Below are positions 12,907-25,800 of a stretch of 64,000 bases of DNA, piece by piece. The notes below the pieces were generated by a model. The model was not told the DNA's origin. It saw only the letters and a list, made by a program, of their open reading frames with translations, and did no database searches. The position numbers and the translations under genes were made by a program. Every line of letters starts with the position of its first letter. The stretch's first letter is position 1. This DNA comes from Mimachlamys varia (lineage: Eukaryota; Mollusca; Bivalvia; Pectinida; Pectinidae): the NCBI GenBank assembly GCA_947623455.1, contig OX392527.1:48342401-48406400 (forward strand), given 5' to 3'.

Positions 12907-14325
12907 TTAAATTCAAGCGTTCACAAAAACAAAGTTAATATTCACCAGAGGTATACGTACAAACGCACCCCCATTCCATATACACTTATACAAATCGTAC
13001 GTATACGTGAAATTACCAACTGTGCGTGCGTATGAAATGAACATACAGTGTATGTATATGTATATATATAAACGTACAGAGTCGATTTCATTATAACAGC
13101 ACATGTTACAAGTTTATGTAAAGTTTAACAAATAACCACAAAAACTTATAATAGCATATAGAATCTGGAAGATAAAGAAAGTGACGGAAAATAGCTACAA
13201 TGTTTTACCTTGTCCGGCCGGTCAGACAGCTTTCTCGTAATGGTGGGTGACCAGACTCGCGCCAAAATGTGAAACGTGACAATTTGGAATCAATTTCATT
13301 GGCGGACGTGACCATGTGCCTAGGCTATATTCGTGCGCGTGATTTGTACTCATTACATAGCTGAGACAAACAATTCATAATCAAAATTCATATCAAATTC
13401 CTATATTTTATCATGCATGCACAAAACTTTCTGAATAAATTGTATTCCGTTGCAATTCTCATTTCAAGTGGCGTAGGTTGTAACGAACATTATTACATCT
13501 TGACATGAGAACTCTTTGGTGTCGTAGGTGTATAGACGTTGCGCTTCCGCCAAGTCGCACGTGATCGCGTCGTGTACTGGCCATGAACGAGTAAAGGAAT
13601 AAGCTGAATATCAGAAGAGAACAATGTATCCACGAATATAATATTATATTAAACATTAATTTCATGATAAATTAGCACACCTTGTCATTGAATACGAATA
13701 TCCAGATGCTGTGAACGGTTACACATTAAATAAATTATGCAAAAAAAAAAAATGTTTCAGTGTGATACAAATGCCTCCATTTCTGTGATTTCCTCTAAAA
13801 TTGACAAGGCTCTCCAAAGTCAGTATTATTCTTTTTAGTGTGTATTTGTGTGTAAGGGTGTGTATGTACGCGTGTGTGAAAATCATGCAACCCTTACTTA
13901 ATCAGAACTCGGCCTGCATCGTATCATCATACACCTGCATACCAAATTACAGTTCTTTAATTTCATTTATAATATTACATACATTCTTGATTTATCATCA
14001 TTTCTAAATCGCGCGTATCGCTACAACTCCTTGCTAATTTCGAATTTGCAGTCTATCGACGTATCACTGTTGATTTTATTATTAAATATCCGCAATAGAT
14101 TTCTCTTAGCGACTTATATTAGCTTCATTTTTCCTCATACTTTGAGACTTCTAGGCGGAGGTACAAAATATATCGCATAACCAATGTCTGCCCCCTCCCT
14201 TTTGTTAAAGTGAAAACTCCATGTTAACTAAATGTTTTTATTTCCCTTTATCTTATACCAACGCATTGAAAAATGTACAAAAAAACCACCCTATTATCTT
14301 TTAATCAACGCGCGATCTCCACCAT
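12907..14325. other. Intergenic, nothing certain
   Basis: Contains a slightly GC-richer patch (13210-13340 and 13490-13580) and AT-rich flanks. Open frames are under 70 codons and not recognised. Confidence 0.45.
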
Positions 14326-14555
14326 CCTCGATATCCAGGGGTTACATGTATGTACGTTCTCTACACCACTGGAATATGTCATGACAAATCTGAAGACACG
14401 CTCAGGTGGAAAAAAAACCCTGACCAATTGCTAGGCTACATGACTGTCCTTTGGGGATTACAAAGAAGTCTTACCTGACTTCAAAGCCTGTCAATTTTTA
14501 CCGTTATGTCACCACGAGATTCTTTTGAGATGTACATCAAAGGGCCGAGCCAGTC
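14326..14555 (+). repeat. Left part of a roughly 350-bp inverted-repeat element
   Basis: CATCCTCGATATCCAGGGG and the following 200 bp closely match 50309-50545 and, reversed, 47830-48040. The right inverted arm is absent; the sequence passes directly into the 19-bp minisatellite. Confidence 0.6.
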
Positions 14556-15617
14556 ATCTTGTCTGTACATCTGTTACATGACTGTAAGTCTGTTACATGT
14601 CTGTGCGTCTGTTACATGTCTGTATGTCTGTTACATGTTTGTACGTCTGTTACATGTCTGTACATCTGTTACATGACTGTACGTCTGTTACATGTCTGTA
14701 CATCTGTAATATGACTGTACGTCTGTTATATGACTGTACGTCTGTTATATGTCTGCATGCCTGTTACATGACTGTACGTCTGTTATATGTCTATACGTCT
14801 ATTATATGTCTATATGTCTGTTATATGTCTATACGTCTGTTATATGTCTGTATGTCTGTTATATGGCTGTACGTCTGTTATATGTCTATACGTCTGTTAC
14901 ATGTCTGTACATCTGTAATATGACTGTACGTCTGTTATATGACTGTGCGTCTGTTATATGTCTATACGTCTGTTACATGTCTGTACGTCCGTTACATGTC
15001 TGTATGTCTGTTATATGGCTGTACGTCTGTTATATGTCTATACGTCTGTTATATGTCTGTACATCTGTAATATGACTGTACGTCTGTTATATGACTGTGC
15101 GTCTGTTATATGTCTATACGTCTGTTACATGACTGTACGTCTGTTATATGTTTGTTACATGACTGTACGTCTGTTAAATGACTGTACGTCTGTTACATGA
15201 CTGTACGTCTGTTACATGACTGTACGTCTGTTACATGTCTGTATGCCTGTTATATGTCTGTTACATGTCTGTACGTCTGTTATATGTCTGTTACATGTCT
15301 GTACGTCTGTTAAAATGTTTGTTACATGACTGTACGTTTGTTCCATTTCTGTATGTCTGTTAAATGACTCTACGTCTGTTATATGTTTGTTACATGACTG
15401 TAGTTCTGTTACATGGCTGTACGTCTGTTACATGACTGTACGTCTGTTACATGTCTGTACGTCTGTTATGTTTGTTACATGACTGTACGTCTGTTACAAG
15501 ACTGTAGGCCTGTTACATGGCTGTACGTCTGTTACATGACTGTACGTCTGTTACATGACTGTACGTCTGTTATAATTATATTATGTGTATATGGCATATG
15601 TGTACGTCTGTCACATT
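14556..15617. repeat. 19-bp minisatellite, about 50 copies
   Basis: The unit TGTCTGTACGTCTGTTACA is repeated head to tail with frequent ACA/ATA and TGT/TGA swaps and a few 8-10 bp partial units (15148, 15255, 15280). Open frames of up to 108 codons here spell a 19-residue repeat rich in Cys, Val and Tyr, and are repeat artefacts. Confidence 0.97.
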
Positions 15618-15635
15618 TCATATAGGAAATATAGA

Positions 15636-16255
15636 GACCCAATAATTTGTAATCGGTATATTAAAAAATTGGTATCAAGGTAATCATGGTAAAATATTTC
15701 TAAAAAAGATGCTATGGGCAGGGACAGACCCAAAGAATTATCATTGAAGTATATCTGTATGAATCAAAGATAGGTTAATGGGTGGGTATCTCATTTCTCA
15801 CTGTTTTCAAGCTCAACTGAGAACCAAGGTCCATAGGGCTGGGCTATACCCTTACATCAATGGTAATATCATGATTGTGTTTGTTTCTGTATAGTTTTGG
15901 GGTGGAATGTCTGTAAGGGCTTGGCAGAATCTTGGGTCAAATCTAAAATCATATTTGTGATGTTCTCTTTATGCTAAGCAATTGTATATGTAGTTTTGGG
16001 GTGGGGATCTCAACCGTTTAAAAGTAATATTAATATTTCTAAATGGTCCCCTTTTGGCCCCACACCTCAGGCTCCTGGGAGGTCAGCCCCATCATTTGTA
16101 TAAATTTGAATCCCATCTACTTAGGGATGCTATCATTAAAATATGAATGTTTCACATTGCTTAGATCCAGAGAAGTCGTTAATATGAATACAGCCAAGCA
16201 GACCCCTTTTGGCCCCGCCCCTCATGCCCCTTGGGGGTCAGCCCCATCATTTGAT
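15636..16255 (+). repeat. Dispersed repeat copy 2 plus degenerate array units
   Basis: 15636-15880 matches the dispersed repeat at 11510-11770. 16040-16255 holds two units related to 2297-3110 (CCCCTTTTGGCCCC..CAGCCCCATCATTTG and TTTGAATCCCATCTACTTAGGG). Confidence 0.5.
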
Positions 16256-16732
16256 CAGGATGAGATGAGTAAAATCTCTTTTCAGTAATAGTTATATACG
16301 ATATGACCTGTAGTGGATGAGATGAGTAAAATCTACTTTCTGTAATAGTTATATATACCGATATATGGCCTGTATTGGATGAGATGTGTGAAATCTACTT
16401 TCTGTAATAGTTATATATATATACCTATACTATATGACCTGTAGTGGATGAGATGCGTAAAATACATTTTCTGTAACAGTTATATATATATACCTATATG
16501 GCCTGTAGTGGATGAGATGAGTAAAATCGACTTTCTTTAACAGTTATATACTGATTTGACCTGTAGTGGATGAGATGAGTAAAATCAACTTTCTGTAATA
16601 GTTATATATACCTATATGACCTGTAGTGGATGAGATGTGTAAAAAAACAAATTCTGTTATAGTTATATATACCGATGTGACCTGTAGTGGATGAGATGGG
16701 TAAAATTTATTTTCTGTAACAGTTATATATAC
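16256..16732. repeat. Roughly 60-bp minisatellite, left segment
   Basis: Seven to eight units built on GTAGTGGATGAGATGAGTAA then AATCTACTTTCTGTAATAG and TTATATATACCGATATGACC, 58-69 bp apart. The array resumes at 18304 after a transposon insertion. Confidence 0.9.
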
Positions 16733-18303
16733 CAGAGACGTATAAAGCCAGAGATTGGCAACTCACTCTTTCTCTTACCGGAGCTCACCCGTGTCGGGCG
16801 GACTATGCGGAATCCATCAATTTCATTGCTACGGTCTATGATATTGTTAGAGGAGTTCCGAAATGCAAAAATTACGGCTGCCATAGGCGGCATTGGAAAT
16901 CTTGTTATCTTAATAAAAAAAATCAATATTATATGCTTTGATTTTCCCTAGAAGATCTATTTCAACATATTTTGATTACTATTATTGTTATTATTTGTTG
17001 TTTTTCACTTCAACTCCATCAAATAATAACTATGCAGTTAAAATATGAAAATTCACCGTGATTTACTGTATAAAGAAAATAGGCAAGAATGTTCTTTAAA
17101 CTCCTTTTTTTCTAGACGGTCAATTTTAAATCTGTTTGGTTATTTGTATTTTATAATATGTTTTATATCAGTCTTCTTTGGTTCAGCTTCGGGAAATAAC
17201 TGCAAAATTGCTTAATTCATTTGAGAATATACCAGTATTTCAAAATGAGGTTAAAATATGAAAAATTACCGTGATTTACTGCGTAAAGAAAATAGGCAAG
17301 AATGTTCTTTAAACTCCTTTTTTTCTAGACGGTCAATTTTAAATCTGTTTGGTTATTTGTATTTTATAATATGTTTTATATCAGTCTTCTTTGGTTCAGC
17401 TTCGGGAAATAACTGCAAAATTGCTTAATTCATCTGAGAATGTACCAGTATTTCAAAATGAGGAAGTCATAATACCAAAACAAAAACAGGCAAAACTATC
17501 GTTAAACTCCTTTTTTCTGGACGTTCAATTTTAAATCTATTCATGATTTAAATTCAATTTTTTTCTCTTAATATCCCTTCTCATATATCGATTTGAAATA
17601 AAATCTAACTGAATATAGGGTGAACTATAACATTAAAAATATATTTTTAAAAAAAGCATGTGATTTCACAATGTTTAACTTTTATATGAACATCCAAATG
17701 GTCATTTTATTCACTTCGCCTATTTGTTAGTTGCCATTTCAACGCTAATTATATACTGGGACACACAAATAACCTCTGCGGGGATGGAGAGCCGCGGGGG
17801 TCATTACAGGTGTGAGATGACTTACCTGTGTGGCGATCTTACGGGAGCCGAACAAAGGGAGGAAGGTGTGGGTAGGGATAAAACGCCCCAAGGGATCGTT
17901 CAGTACTGTTAATTGTAATCTTACACTTCTGACTAGTTAGTATAACTATTCTAGGCGAAGTTCATAACATATTTACACACCCTGTCAACTGCCAATTCAT
18001 ACCCAATCTCTTACAGGTAAAAGTATATAATTGACATTTTCACACAAGTTAGTCACCCTTATTTTACACTTATAACGATCCCCATGGATTGTGCAAAGTT
18101 CATATACATCTATTTTATAAATGAGATGGAGTTTCTATATTATCGCATGTTTATTTTTTGAGATCTGTCATTAAACTTGTCTCCAGTATCTACTACACGC
18201 GGACCGCAGCCCTATCTCGCGACAAATCTCTGAGAACAATAGGCTCATGCGAGAAATTGCGAGACCTACGCGAGTTGCCAATCTCTGGCTTTATACGTCT
18301 CTG
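16733..18303. mobile_element. Non-autonomous DNA transposon with 32-bp TIRs (hAT-like)
   Basis: The ends are perfect inverted repeats: CAGAGACGTATAAAGCC at 16733 and its complement ending at 18303. The 32-bp match extends inward to GGCAACTC/GAGTTGCC. TATATAC flanks both ends, and removing the element rejoins a normal minisatellite unit, so the insertion is clear. TIRs starting CAG and a 7-8 bp duplication fit the hAT superfamily, which is inference. No transposase is readable. The interior holds a 213-bp duplication and a GC-rich patch at 17760-17900 with splice-like signals on the minus strand. Confidence 0.88.
17038..17463. repeat. 213-bp direct duplication inside the transposon
   Basis: 17038-17250 and 17251-17463 are nearly identical (TTAAAATATGAAAA.. 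through ..TTTCAAAATGAGG), in direct tandem, with only a few substitutions. A recent internal duplication. Confidence 0.93.
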
Positions 18304-18515
18304 TATATACCTACATGACCTGTAGTGGATGAGATGGGTAAAATCTACTTTTTGTTATAGTTAAATATACCTATATGACGTCCTGTATATGTAGTGGATG
18401 AGATTGGTGAAATCTACTTTCTGTGATAGTGCACGTGGTATATACCGATATGACTTGTAGTGGATGAGATGCGTAAAATCTACTTTCTGTAATAGATATA
18501 TACCGATACGAATTG
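18304..18515. repeat. Roughly 60-bp minisatellite, right segment
   Basis: Three more GTAGTGGATGAGAT units (about 18318, 18395, 18456) continue the array interrupted at 16733. Confidence 0.85.
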
Positions 18516-18600
18516 TTATTGGTGTGACTACAATGTCTGTGCTGTTCTTTTAAAACAGATGCTGTGAGCATCTCAAAATATATCAAAATAACACAATAAC

Positions 18601-19399
18601 CAAGGGCGTAGCTGGAGGTGTTTCAATGTGCAAGCCCTACGAGCGTTTATTAGCAGTTACTTCAAGTGTAGTCCGAAGGGTTCTGACTCTCTGACCCGCT
18701 AAATATTTTGACGACAGGCGGGTGGAGAGTCAGAATTCCTCATTAGTTAAAAAGTGGAAATTTTACCAACCCGTGCACGGGTCACTGTTTAAGCTGTGTT
18801 TATAATATGAAACATTTTCAATCACATGTAAAATAGGTAGCAATGGAAAGAACATAACATAAAAAAACAGATTCAAGTTAGTCCTTATAATTTAATCTTT
18901 ACCCAGCAAAAATTCAATTTATTGATAGACTCTTTTCTCTTAAAAATTATTACGCTGCTACATTATCCAATCAAAAGCGACGTTATAAACGGCGGCGTCA
19001 TTTACGCTATGGGCCGATAGCATATTCTTTTAAGCCAATGGAAATGCTTATTTCAAGCAAGATTAAATTATAGTCATATCACGTCATAAAGACGTCATTT
19101 GTTATGGCGTCACAATTGTGTTATTACATTTTGTGATACCATATTCATGACTTGGGTCGTATGACATGACTGAACGGGTCAGTAAGGTGATAAAACCCGA
19201 TATATAACATATGATTGTACGAATAACAAACTTCATGCAGCCTGGTCTGTTTATCTGACGAGTCGATTAAAAATAGTAACATTATCAGTGGACTTAAGAA
19301 TATTAGTCGAATTCTGAAATATCTCGACTTTAATACACATACTTTGGAAAATGATGTGCAAGCACGGGCTTATGTGCTTACATGGCAGCTACGCCTCTG
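18601..19399. mobile_element. Non-autonomous DNA transposon, TIR CAAGGGCGTAGCTGG
   Basis: The left end CAAGGGCGTAGCTGG (18601) pairs with the right end CAGCTACGCCTCTG (ending 19399), and a GTGCAAGCCC-type subterminal motif is also inverted. ATAAC flanks both sides, suggesting a 5-bp target duplication. The end type resembles hAT-class termini (GGGGCGTAGC). The interior shares about 200 bp with 35325-35515 in reverse, and the left end matches the end of the element at 33700-34084. Confidence 0.7.
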
Positions 19400-19689
19400 A
19401 TAACCAACCAAATACTGCCCGATCTTGTCCGGTTCTGGAATTCGTCACCCGATCCTGTATATCGTTTGACCCTTTTATTTAAATGAGAAGAAAGACCCTT
19501 CCGTCGATCTGTAATATTATGTTATTAAGGATTAAAGTATACGATACATTGTAAATAAATGTTACTCTTAAACATATAATGAAACATCTTTTCAATAATT
19601 AGCTTATTTTGAGGCAAACGAACGCTGCTTGACTATACGGCAAGACTTGCCAATCTTGTTTGATTGACAGGTCGCCTGTAGTGGGTGAG

Positions 19690-19772
19690 ATACACATATA
19701 GTGCCTGTGGTGGATGGGATATAGACCTGACCGTGCACGTGGTGGATGGGATATAGACCTTACCGGGTTAGG
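19690..19772 (+). promoter_or_regulatory. 5' flank/UTR of PDCD2L with minisatellite-like repeats
   Basis: Directly before the PDCD2L ATG, three copies of GTRGTGGRTGRGATAYA occur (about 19678, 19711, 19740), the last two followed by TAGACCTKACCG. They resemble the core of the roughly 60-bp minisatellite 1.2 kb upstream. Whether they are transcribed or regulatory cannot be told; no TATA box or other promoter element could be assigned. Confidence 0.4.
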
Positions 19773-19856
19773 ATGTCAATTTTACTTGGTGTTCCAGACG
19801 AGAGAGTTGGTGACAGATCAACCGATTTCACCACCAACAAAATAGGAGGAATCCCA
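19773..19856 (+). CDS. PDCD2L: PDCD2L coding exon 1
   Basis: 28 codons starting MSILLGVPDERVG and ending ..NKIGGIP, followed by the donor GTAAGT. Phase 0. This short exon is easily missed; it was found because family members share the LLG..KxGGIPDW segment that continues in exon 2. Confidence 0.93.
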
Positions 19857-22800
19857 GTAAGTCTATCAAACATTTTAGATATAATTTGAGTTTAATCCAA
19901 ATTATAGCAGGGCCAGATAATGACGTGAAAAGGTATAATGAAACTTGGAGGCCTATTGACCGTTTTGACAGATCACAGGGACATGCATCGTCGGAAACCC
20001 ACGGTACACCTCTCAATTCTCTGACGATGCAAGTGACCTAGCCGTACGTACATTGTGTACGCGTACGTGTCCCTGTGGACAAATCTATACATACAAATGT
20101 AGGCTTATGATCGTATGACAAGCCATTTGGGTTTTTACCTATTAAAATGAAGATATCTCTATTTAATTAAAGATATCTCTATTTAAAATGAAGATATCTC
20201 TATTTAATTACTGTTGAGACATCTGTAATTTAAATAAAGATATCACCATTTAAATACAGATATGTCTCAGCTTAATTACTAATATCTTTATTTCTATTGC
20301 AAATACAGATATCTTCATTTAAAATGCAGATACGGTATCTCTATTTCAAATTCAGATATCTCTTTATGAATTACAGAAATATTTATTTCTTGTCTGATTA
20401 AAGATATATTTATTTGAAATATAGATATCTGTATTTAAATTAAAGATATCTTTATTTATTGTTTAAATAGGGATATCTACATTTGAAATAGAGATATTTC
20501 TAATTCAAATACAGATATCTCTATTTTAAATAGATAATCTTTAATTTAAATAGAGATATCTGTATATATTATAAAATACAGATATCTCCATTTTAAATAC
20601 AGATATCTCCATTTTAAATACAGATATCTCTGTTTGAATTGAAGATATCTGTATTTATGTTTTCTCAGTTTGAAGATTAACATTGAAACACAAAGAAAAT
20701 AATGATTATACTCCCGGATCATGATCAGTATAAATGTAATGCTTGTAAGTTACGTAATTGAAAAAAAAGTACAGACCTATGAGAGGTTTTAATGCGACAA
20801 ATGCATTGAGTTTTATTTCATTTTCACTTTTCCTTGATTTAAACTTGTTTCTCTTTTAACAGGATTGGGTTATTCCTGGTAGTCAAATACCAACATGTCG
20901 TTGTTGTGGGAGAGTTATGTCCCTTGCTGTCCAACTGTACTGTCCACAAGAGGGTTCCCAATACCACCGGACACTCTATCTGTTTTCCTGTCACTACAAG
21001 ATATGCTGGGGGAAACCAGACAGGTAGATATATAAAGGCATCATTTATTTTAATCTGACTGACCTTAAATCTTGCAATTGCCTTAACAGAACAACTCCTG
21101 AAATTTCATGATGGATTATTCCAACCTTTAAATTGGCCGAGTTCAAATGTGTTTCCAGGGGTAAATAACTTAATAGCTATATGACATGAAAGAACAAAGA
21201 TTTTGACTTGTGTATGAAATGTTTTGTTTGTTAAGGGTGTCTTTAAAAAGAAACTTTATTCTCATTATTTCTCAGAAAGCAACCATTAAAAAATGCATCT
21301 GAGGCATATGTAACAAGGGATAAGTGAACTTGAAATGAAATATTTGACTAAAACAGGTAAGGGCAATTTAAATGTATATTTCATATATGTATGTACATAT
21401 TAAATATCATCAAAATGTCAGTTTTTTTTGCTTAAGAATCCTGATACTTTTTGTGGAAATAAAATAAAGGGGAGGTAATAAAGGTACATGTATGTATGGA
21501 AAACTACAGTAAAGTTCTTCTGCATTTATCTGCAAATATTCAAGCCCCACCTCTCTTGAAAAAGTAGTACAGTGGATTCCACTTAATGTCACCCCTGTTA
21601 ATATCACATTTCTCTTTATATCTTTTTTTCCGAATCACCATTTTCCCCTCTTTATAATCTATGTAATATTATTTGGTTAATATCATGGATTTTGAGGTGA
21701 ATTCCTGTTTAAATCATATTTTTTAACCAATCACATCACATATCCAGAAAATGATGTAATTTCCATAGATTTCAGATAAATCTTGTACAAAATATTGCAT
21801 AAAAAACCCCAAAATAACCCCCAATTTTTTTTTTTATGAAATAATGTTATCTATAGATTGAAACATCTCCATATGTACATTTGATAGCTTACTTTTAGCT
21901 ATGGAGATTGGAAATGCACTATATTTAGTAGAAAAACATGGGCTGATATATGCTGTATTGCCTTCATTCTCAGTGTGACTGGGGTCCTTAAATAAATGAC
22001 TCTACAGACAGGTAGCAAGGGAATGAAGACTCTTTCTAATTGACTGATGTTTCAATGACCCCGGAAGTCACATTTCAACTCTTCCAATTCAAAGGTTGGA
22101 TAGGTCCAATATGAAATTTCAGGGACGAATGACTTAATGTACATTTGTGATTGAGAAATGATGCACAAACATATAAACAACATTTATTTGTCTTTTAAAT
22201 TTCGTAAATCTTTTTTTTTCAGTTGGACAACAGTAAGATCTCAGAAGCTGGATGAGAGTTTTGTTACCAAGGCAACAAAACCTGAGAAAGTTAAACCAAG
22301 TGCCACTTCAGAAGATTGGTGTGTAGCTGCCGATGACTGGGGAGTGGATGCAGATGACTGGGAAACTGGAACTGATGACCTTGGGGTAGGGAGTGGTAAC
22401 ATCCTGACAGGGAACATTGTGAGTGAGACTGAGGTCAAAGTTGAGAGGTCAGGTGTCAATACAGGTCATGACCTTGGGACAAATTGGCGAGATGTTGTTG
22501 TAGGATCAAATGCAGTTGGAAATGAAAATTTAATGGAAATAGCCTGTAATTCGAGCAACAGTCAAGATCAGGGAGAGCTTTTATCTACAGAAGGAGCTAA
22601 TGATCTCCAAGAAGAAATGGCACAATTGGATGTCCATGATTTTGATGATAGTGATTCCGAAAAAACTGATTCAGATATTGTCATGGATACAGACAGTGCT
22701 ACCTTGAAAGTTACAGAAGAAGGTGTTGAAAAAATGATGAACTTATTAGTAAGAAAAGGTCAAGATCAAAATAACAAAGGTCAAGGTCAACCCAGTGCTG

Positions 22801-25800
22801 CAGAAAGTTGCCATGGAAATGAAGGACTTGTTTTTGAATCCTATTACATAAGTGTGTTTTATGAATCAGAAACTGTGGAGGAAAATACCAATCATATACT
22901 GGACCTAATCAAAAACTATCGACAAAAGGAAGGCGGGGACTTTGATCCATTACCCGAGGAGAAGGGGAGGTAAGTGTTAAAATTTGATGTCTTCATTTCT
23001 CATTTCATCAAATTCATTTCTTTTCAAATAAATAGATAAAATCAATAAACAATATTTGATATAGCGCTGTATCTAGCTAGCATAAGCTACATACTCTTAA
23101 GTGCTTTAGAGATAGACCATGTATGCTATTATGAAGAATTTGCATTATATAATAATTAGCTGCCTTATAAGGCACTAACAAATAGTCCTATGCCACCTGG
23201 CTTATTGTCTCCCTGTGTGTGTGTGCTGGAGAGATATATTGTGTTCTGTTGGTAGTGGGACTGTGCTTCCAAAAGCATTTTTAGGTCATCTGACCCGAAG
23301 GGTCAAGATGACCTATTGCCATCATGCTTCGTCCGTCGTCGTGCGCCGTCCGCCGTCCGTAAACTTTTCCTTTAACAATCTTCTTCTTAGTAACCAAAAG
23401 GCTCTAGGTGCTGATATTTGGCCAGTAGGCACCTGGGATTGAGTGCTACAAAGTTTCCTCATTTCAATAACCTTGACCTATTTTCAAGGTCACAGGGGTC
23501 AAATATGTAAAAACCTTTAACAATCTTCTTCTCAGTAACCAAAAGGTCTAGGGTAATGATATTTGGCCAGTAGGCACCTGGGATAGAGTGCTACAAAGTT
23601 TCCTCATATCGATGACCTTGACTAACTTTCAAGGTCACAGGGGTCAAATATGTAAAAAAGCGTTTGACAATCTTTTCCTCACTAACCAATAGGCCATGGG
23701 TGATCATATTTGGCCAGTAGGTATCTTGGAAAGAGTGCTACAAAGTTTCCTCATATCAATGACCTTGACTAACTTTCAAGGTCACAGGGGTCAGATATGT
23801 AAAAAAACGTTTGACAATCTTCTCCTCACTAACCAAAAGAATAACCAAAAGGCCCAGAGACCTGATATTGGGCCTGTGGCATGCTGGGATAAAGGGGTAC
23901 CAAGTTTGTTCAAACAAATGACCTTGACCTTCATTCAAGGTCACAGGGGCCAAAAAGGTCAAAATCTTTTTAAACAACTTCTTCTGAATAACCAAAAGGC
24001 CCAGAGACCTGATATTGGTCCTGTGTTATGTTGAGATAATGGGCTACCAAGTTTGTTCAAAGAAATGACCTTGACCTTCATTCAAGGTCACAGAGGACAA
24101 AACGGTCATAATTTTTAAACAACTTCTTCTGAATAACCAAAAGGCCCAGAGACCTAATATTGGGCCTGTGGCATGCTGGGATAAAGGGCTACCAAGTTTG
24201 TTCAAACAAATGACCTTGACCTTCATTCAAGGTCACAGGGGCCAAAAAGGTCAAAATCTTTGAACGACTTCTTCTGAATAACCAAAAGGCCCAGAGACCT
24301 GATATTGGGCCTGTGTTATGCTGGGATAAAGGGGTACCAAGTTTGTTCAAACAAATGACCTTGACCTTCATTCAAGGTCACAGGGGCCAAAAAGGTCAAA
24401 ATCTTTTTAAACAACTTCTTCTGAATAACCAAAAGGCCCAGAGACCTGATATTGGTCCTGTGCTATGCTGAGATAAAGGGCTACCAAGTTTGTTCAAAGA
24501 AATGACCTTGACCTTCATTCAAGGTCACAGGGGACAAAACGGTCATAATTTTTAAACGACTTCTTCTGAATAACCAAAAGGCACAGAGACCTGATATTTG
24601 GCCTGTGGCATGCTGGGATAAAGGGGTACCAAGTTTGTTCAAACAAATGACCTTGACTTTCATTCAAGGTCACAGGGGCCAAAAGGGTCATAATCTTTAA
24701 ACAACTTCTTCTGAATAACCAAAAGGCCCAGAGACCTGATATTGGGCCTGTGGCATGCTGGGATAAAGGGCTACCAAATTTGTTCAAAGAAATGACCTTG
24801 ACTTTCATTCAAGGTCACTGGGGCCAAAACGGTCATAATCTTTAAACATTTTCTTCTGAATAACCAAAAGGCCCAGAGACCTAATATTGGGCCTGTGGCA
24901 TGCTGGGATAAAGGGCTACCAAGTTTGTTCAAACAAATGACCTTGACTTTCATTCAAGGTCACAGGGGACAAAACGGTCATAATCTTTAAACATTTTCTT
25001 CTGAATAACCAAAAGGCCCAGATACCTAATATTTGGCCCGTGGCATGCTGGGATAAAGGGCTACCAAGTCTGTTCAAAGAAATGATCTTGACTTTCATTC
25101 AAGGTCACAGGGACCAAAACGGTCATAATCTTTAAACAACTTCTTCTGAATAACCAAAAGGCCCAGAGACCTGATATTGGGCCTGTGGCATGCTGGGATA
25201 AAGGGCTACCAAGTTTGTTCAAACAAATGACCTTGACTTTCATTCAAGGTCACTGGGGCCAAAACGGTCATAATATTTAAACATTTTCTTCTGAATAACC
25301 AAAAGGCCCAGAGACCTGATATTGGGCCTGTGGCATGCTGGGATAAAGGGCTACCAAGTTTGTTCAAAGAAATGACCTTGACCTTCATTCAAGGTCACAG
25401 AGGCCAAAACGGTCATAATCTTTAAACAACTTCTTCTGAATAACTAAAAGGCTCAGAGACCTGATATTAGGCCTGTGGCATGCTGGGATAAAGGTCTACC
25501 AAGTTTGTTCAAATAAATGACCTTGAACGTCATTCAAGGTCACAGGGGCCAAAAGGGTCAAAATCTTTAAAACAACTTTTTCTGAATAACCAAAAGGCAC
25601 AGAGATGTGATATTGGGCTTGTTGCTGGGATAAAGGTGTGTCAAGTTTGTTTAAAGAAATGACCCTGACATTCATTCAAGGTCACAGGGGCCAAAAGGGT
25701 TTGTTGTCAAGTTTACTCACTAGGAATAAGCTGAAACTTGCCAGAAATGATATCCTGAGATGGTCCCAACAAAGTGTTGTTATTTTTCAAGCCCATCAGA

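Noticed and set aside
14597..15625. Several open frames of 70-108 codons rich in Cys, Val and Tyr
   Set aside because: Produced by the 19-bp minisatellite, which is open in all three frames.
21569..21790. Complete Tc1/pogo-like MITE in PDCD2L intron 2
   Set aside because: Only one plausible terminus was seen; no inverted partner or TA flank pair could be established.
22241..22459. Minus-strand open frame of 72 codons
   Set aside because: Antisense shadow of PDCD2L exon 3.
23756..25388. Series of 60-codon minus-strand frames at 145-bp steps
   Set aside because: They repeat with the array unit and drift with it; no evidence of selection on the protein.
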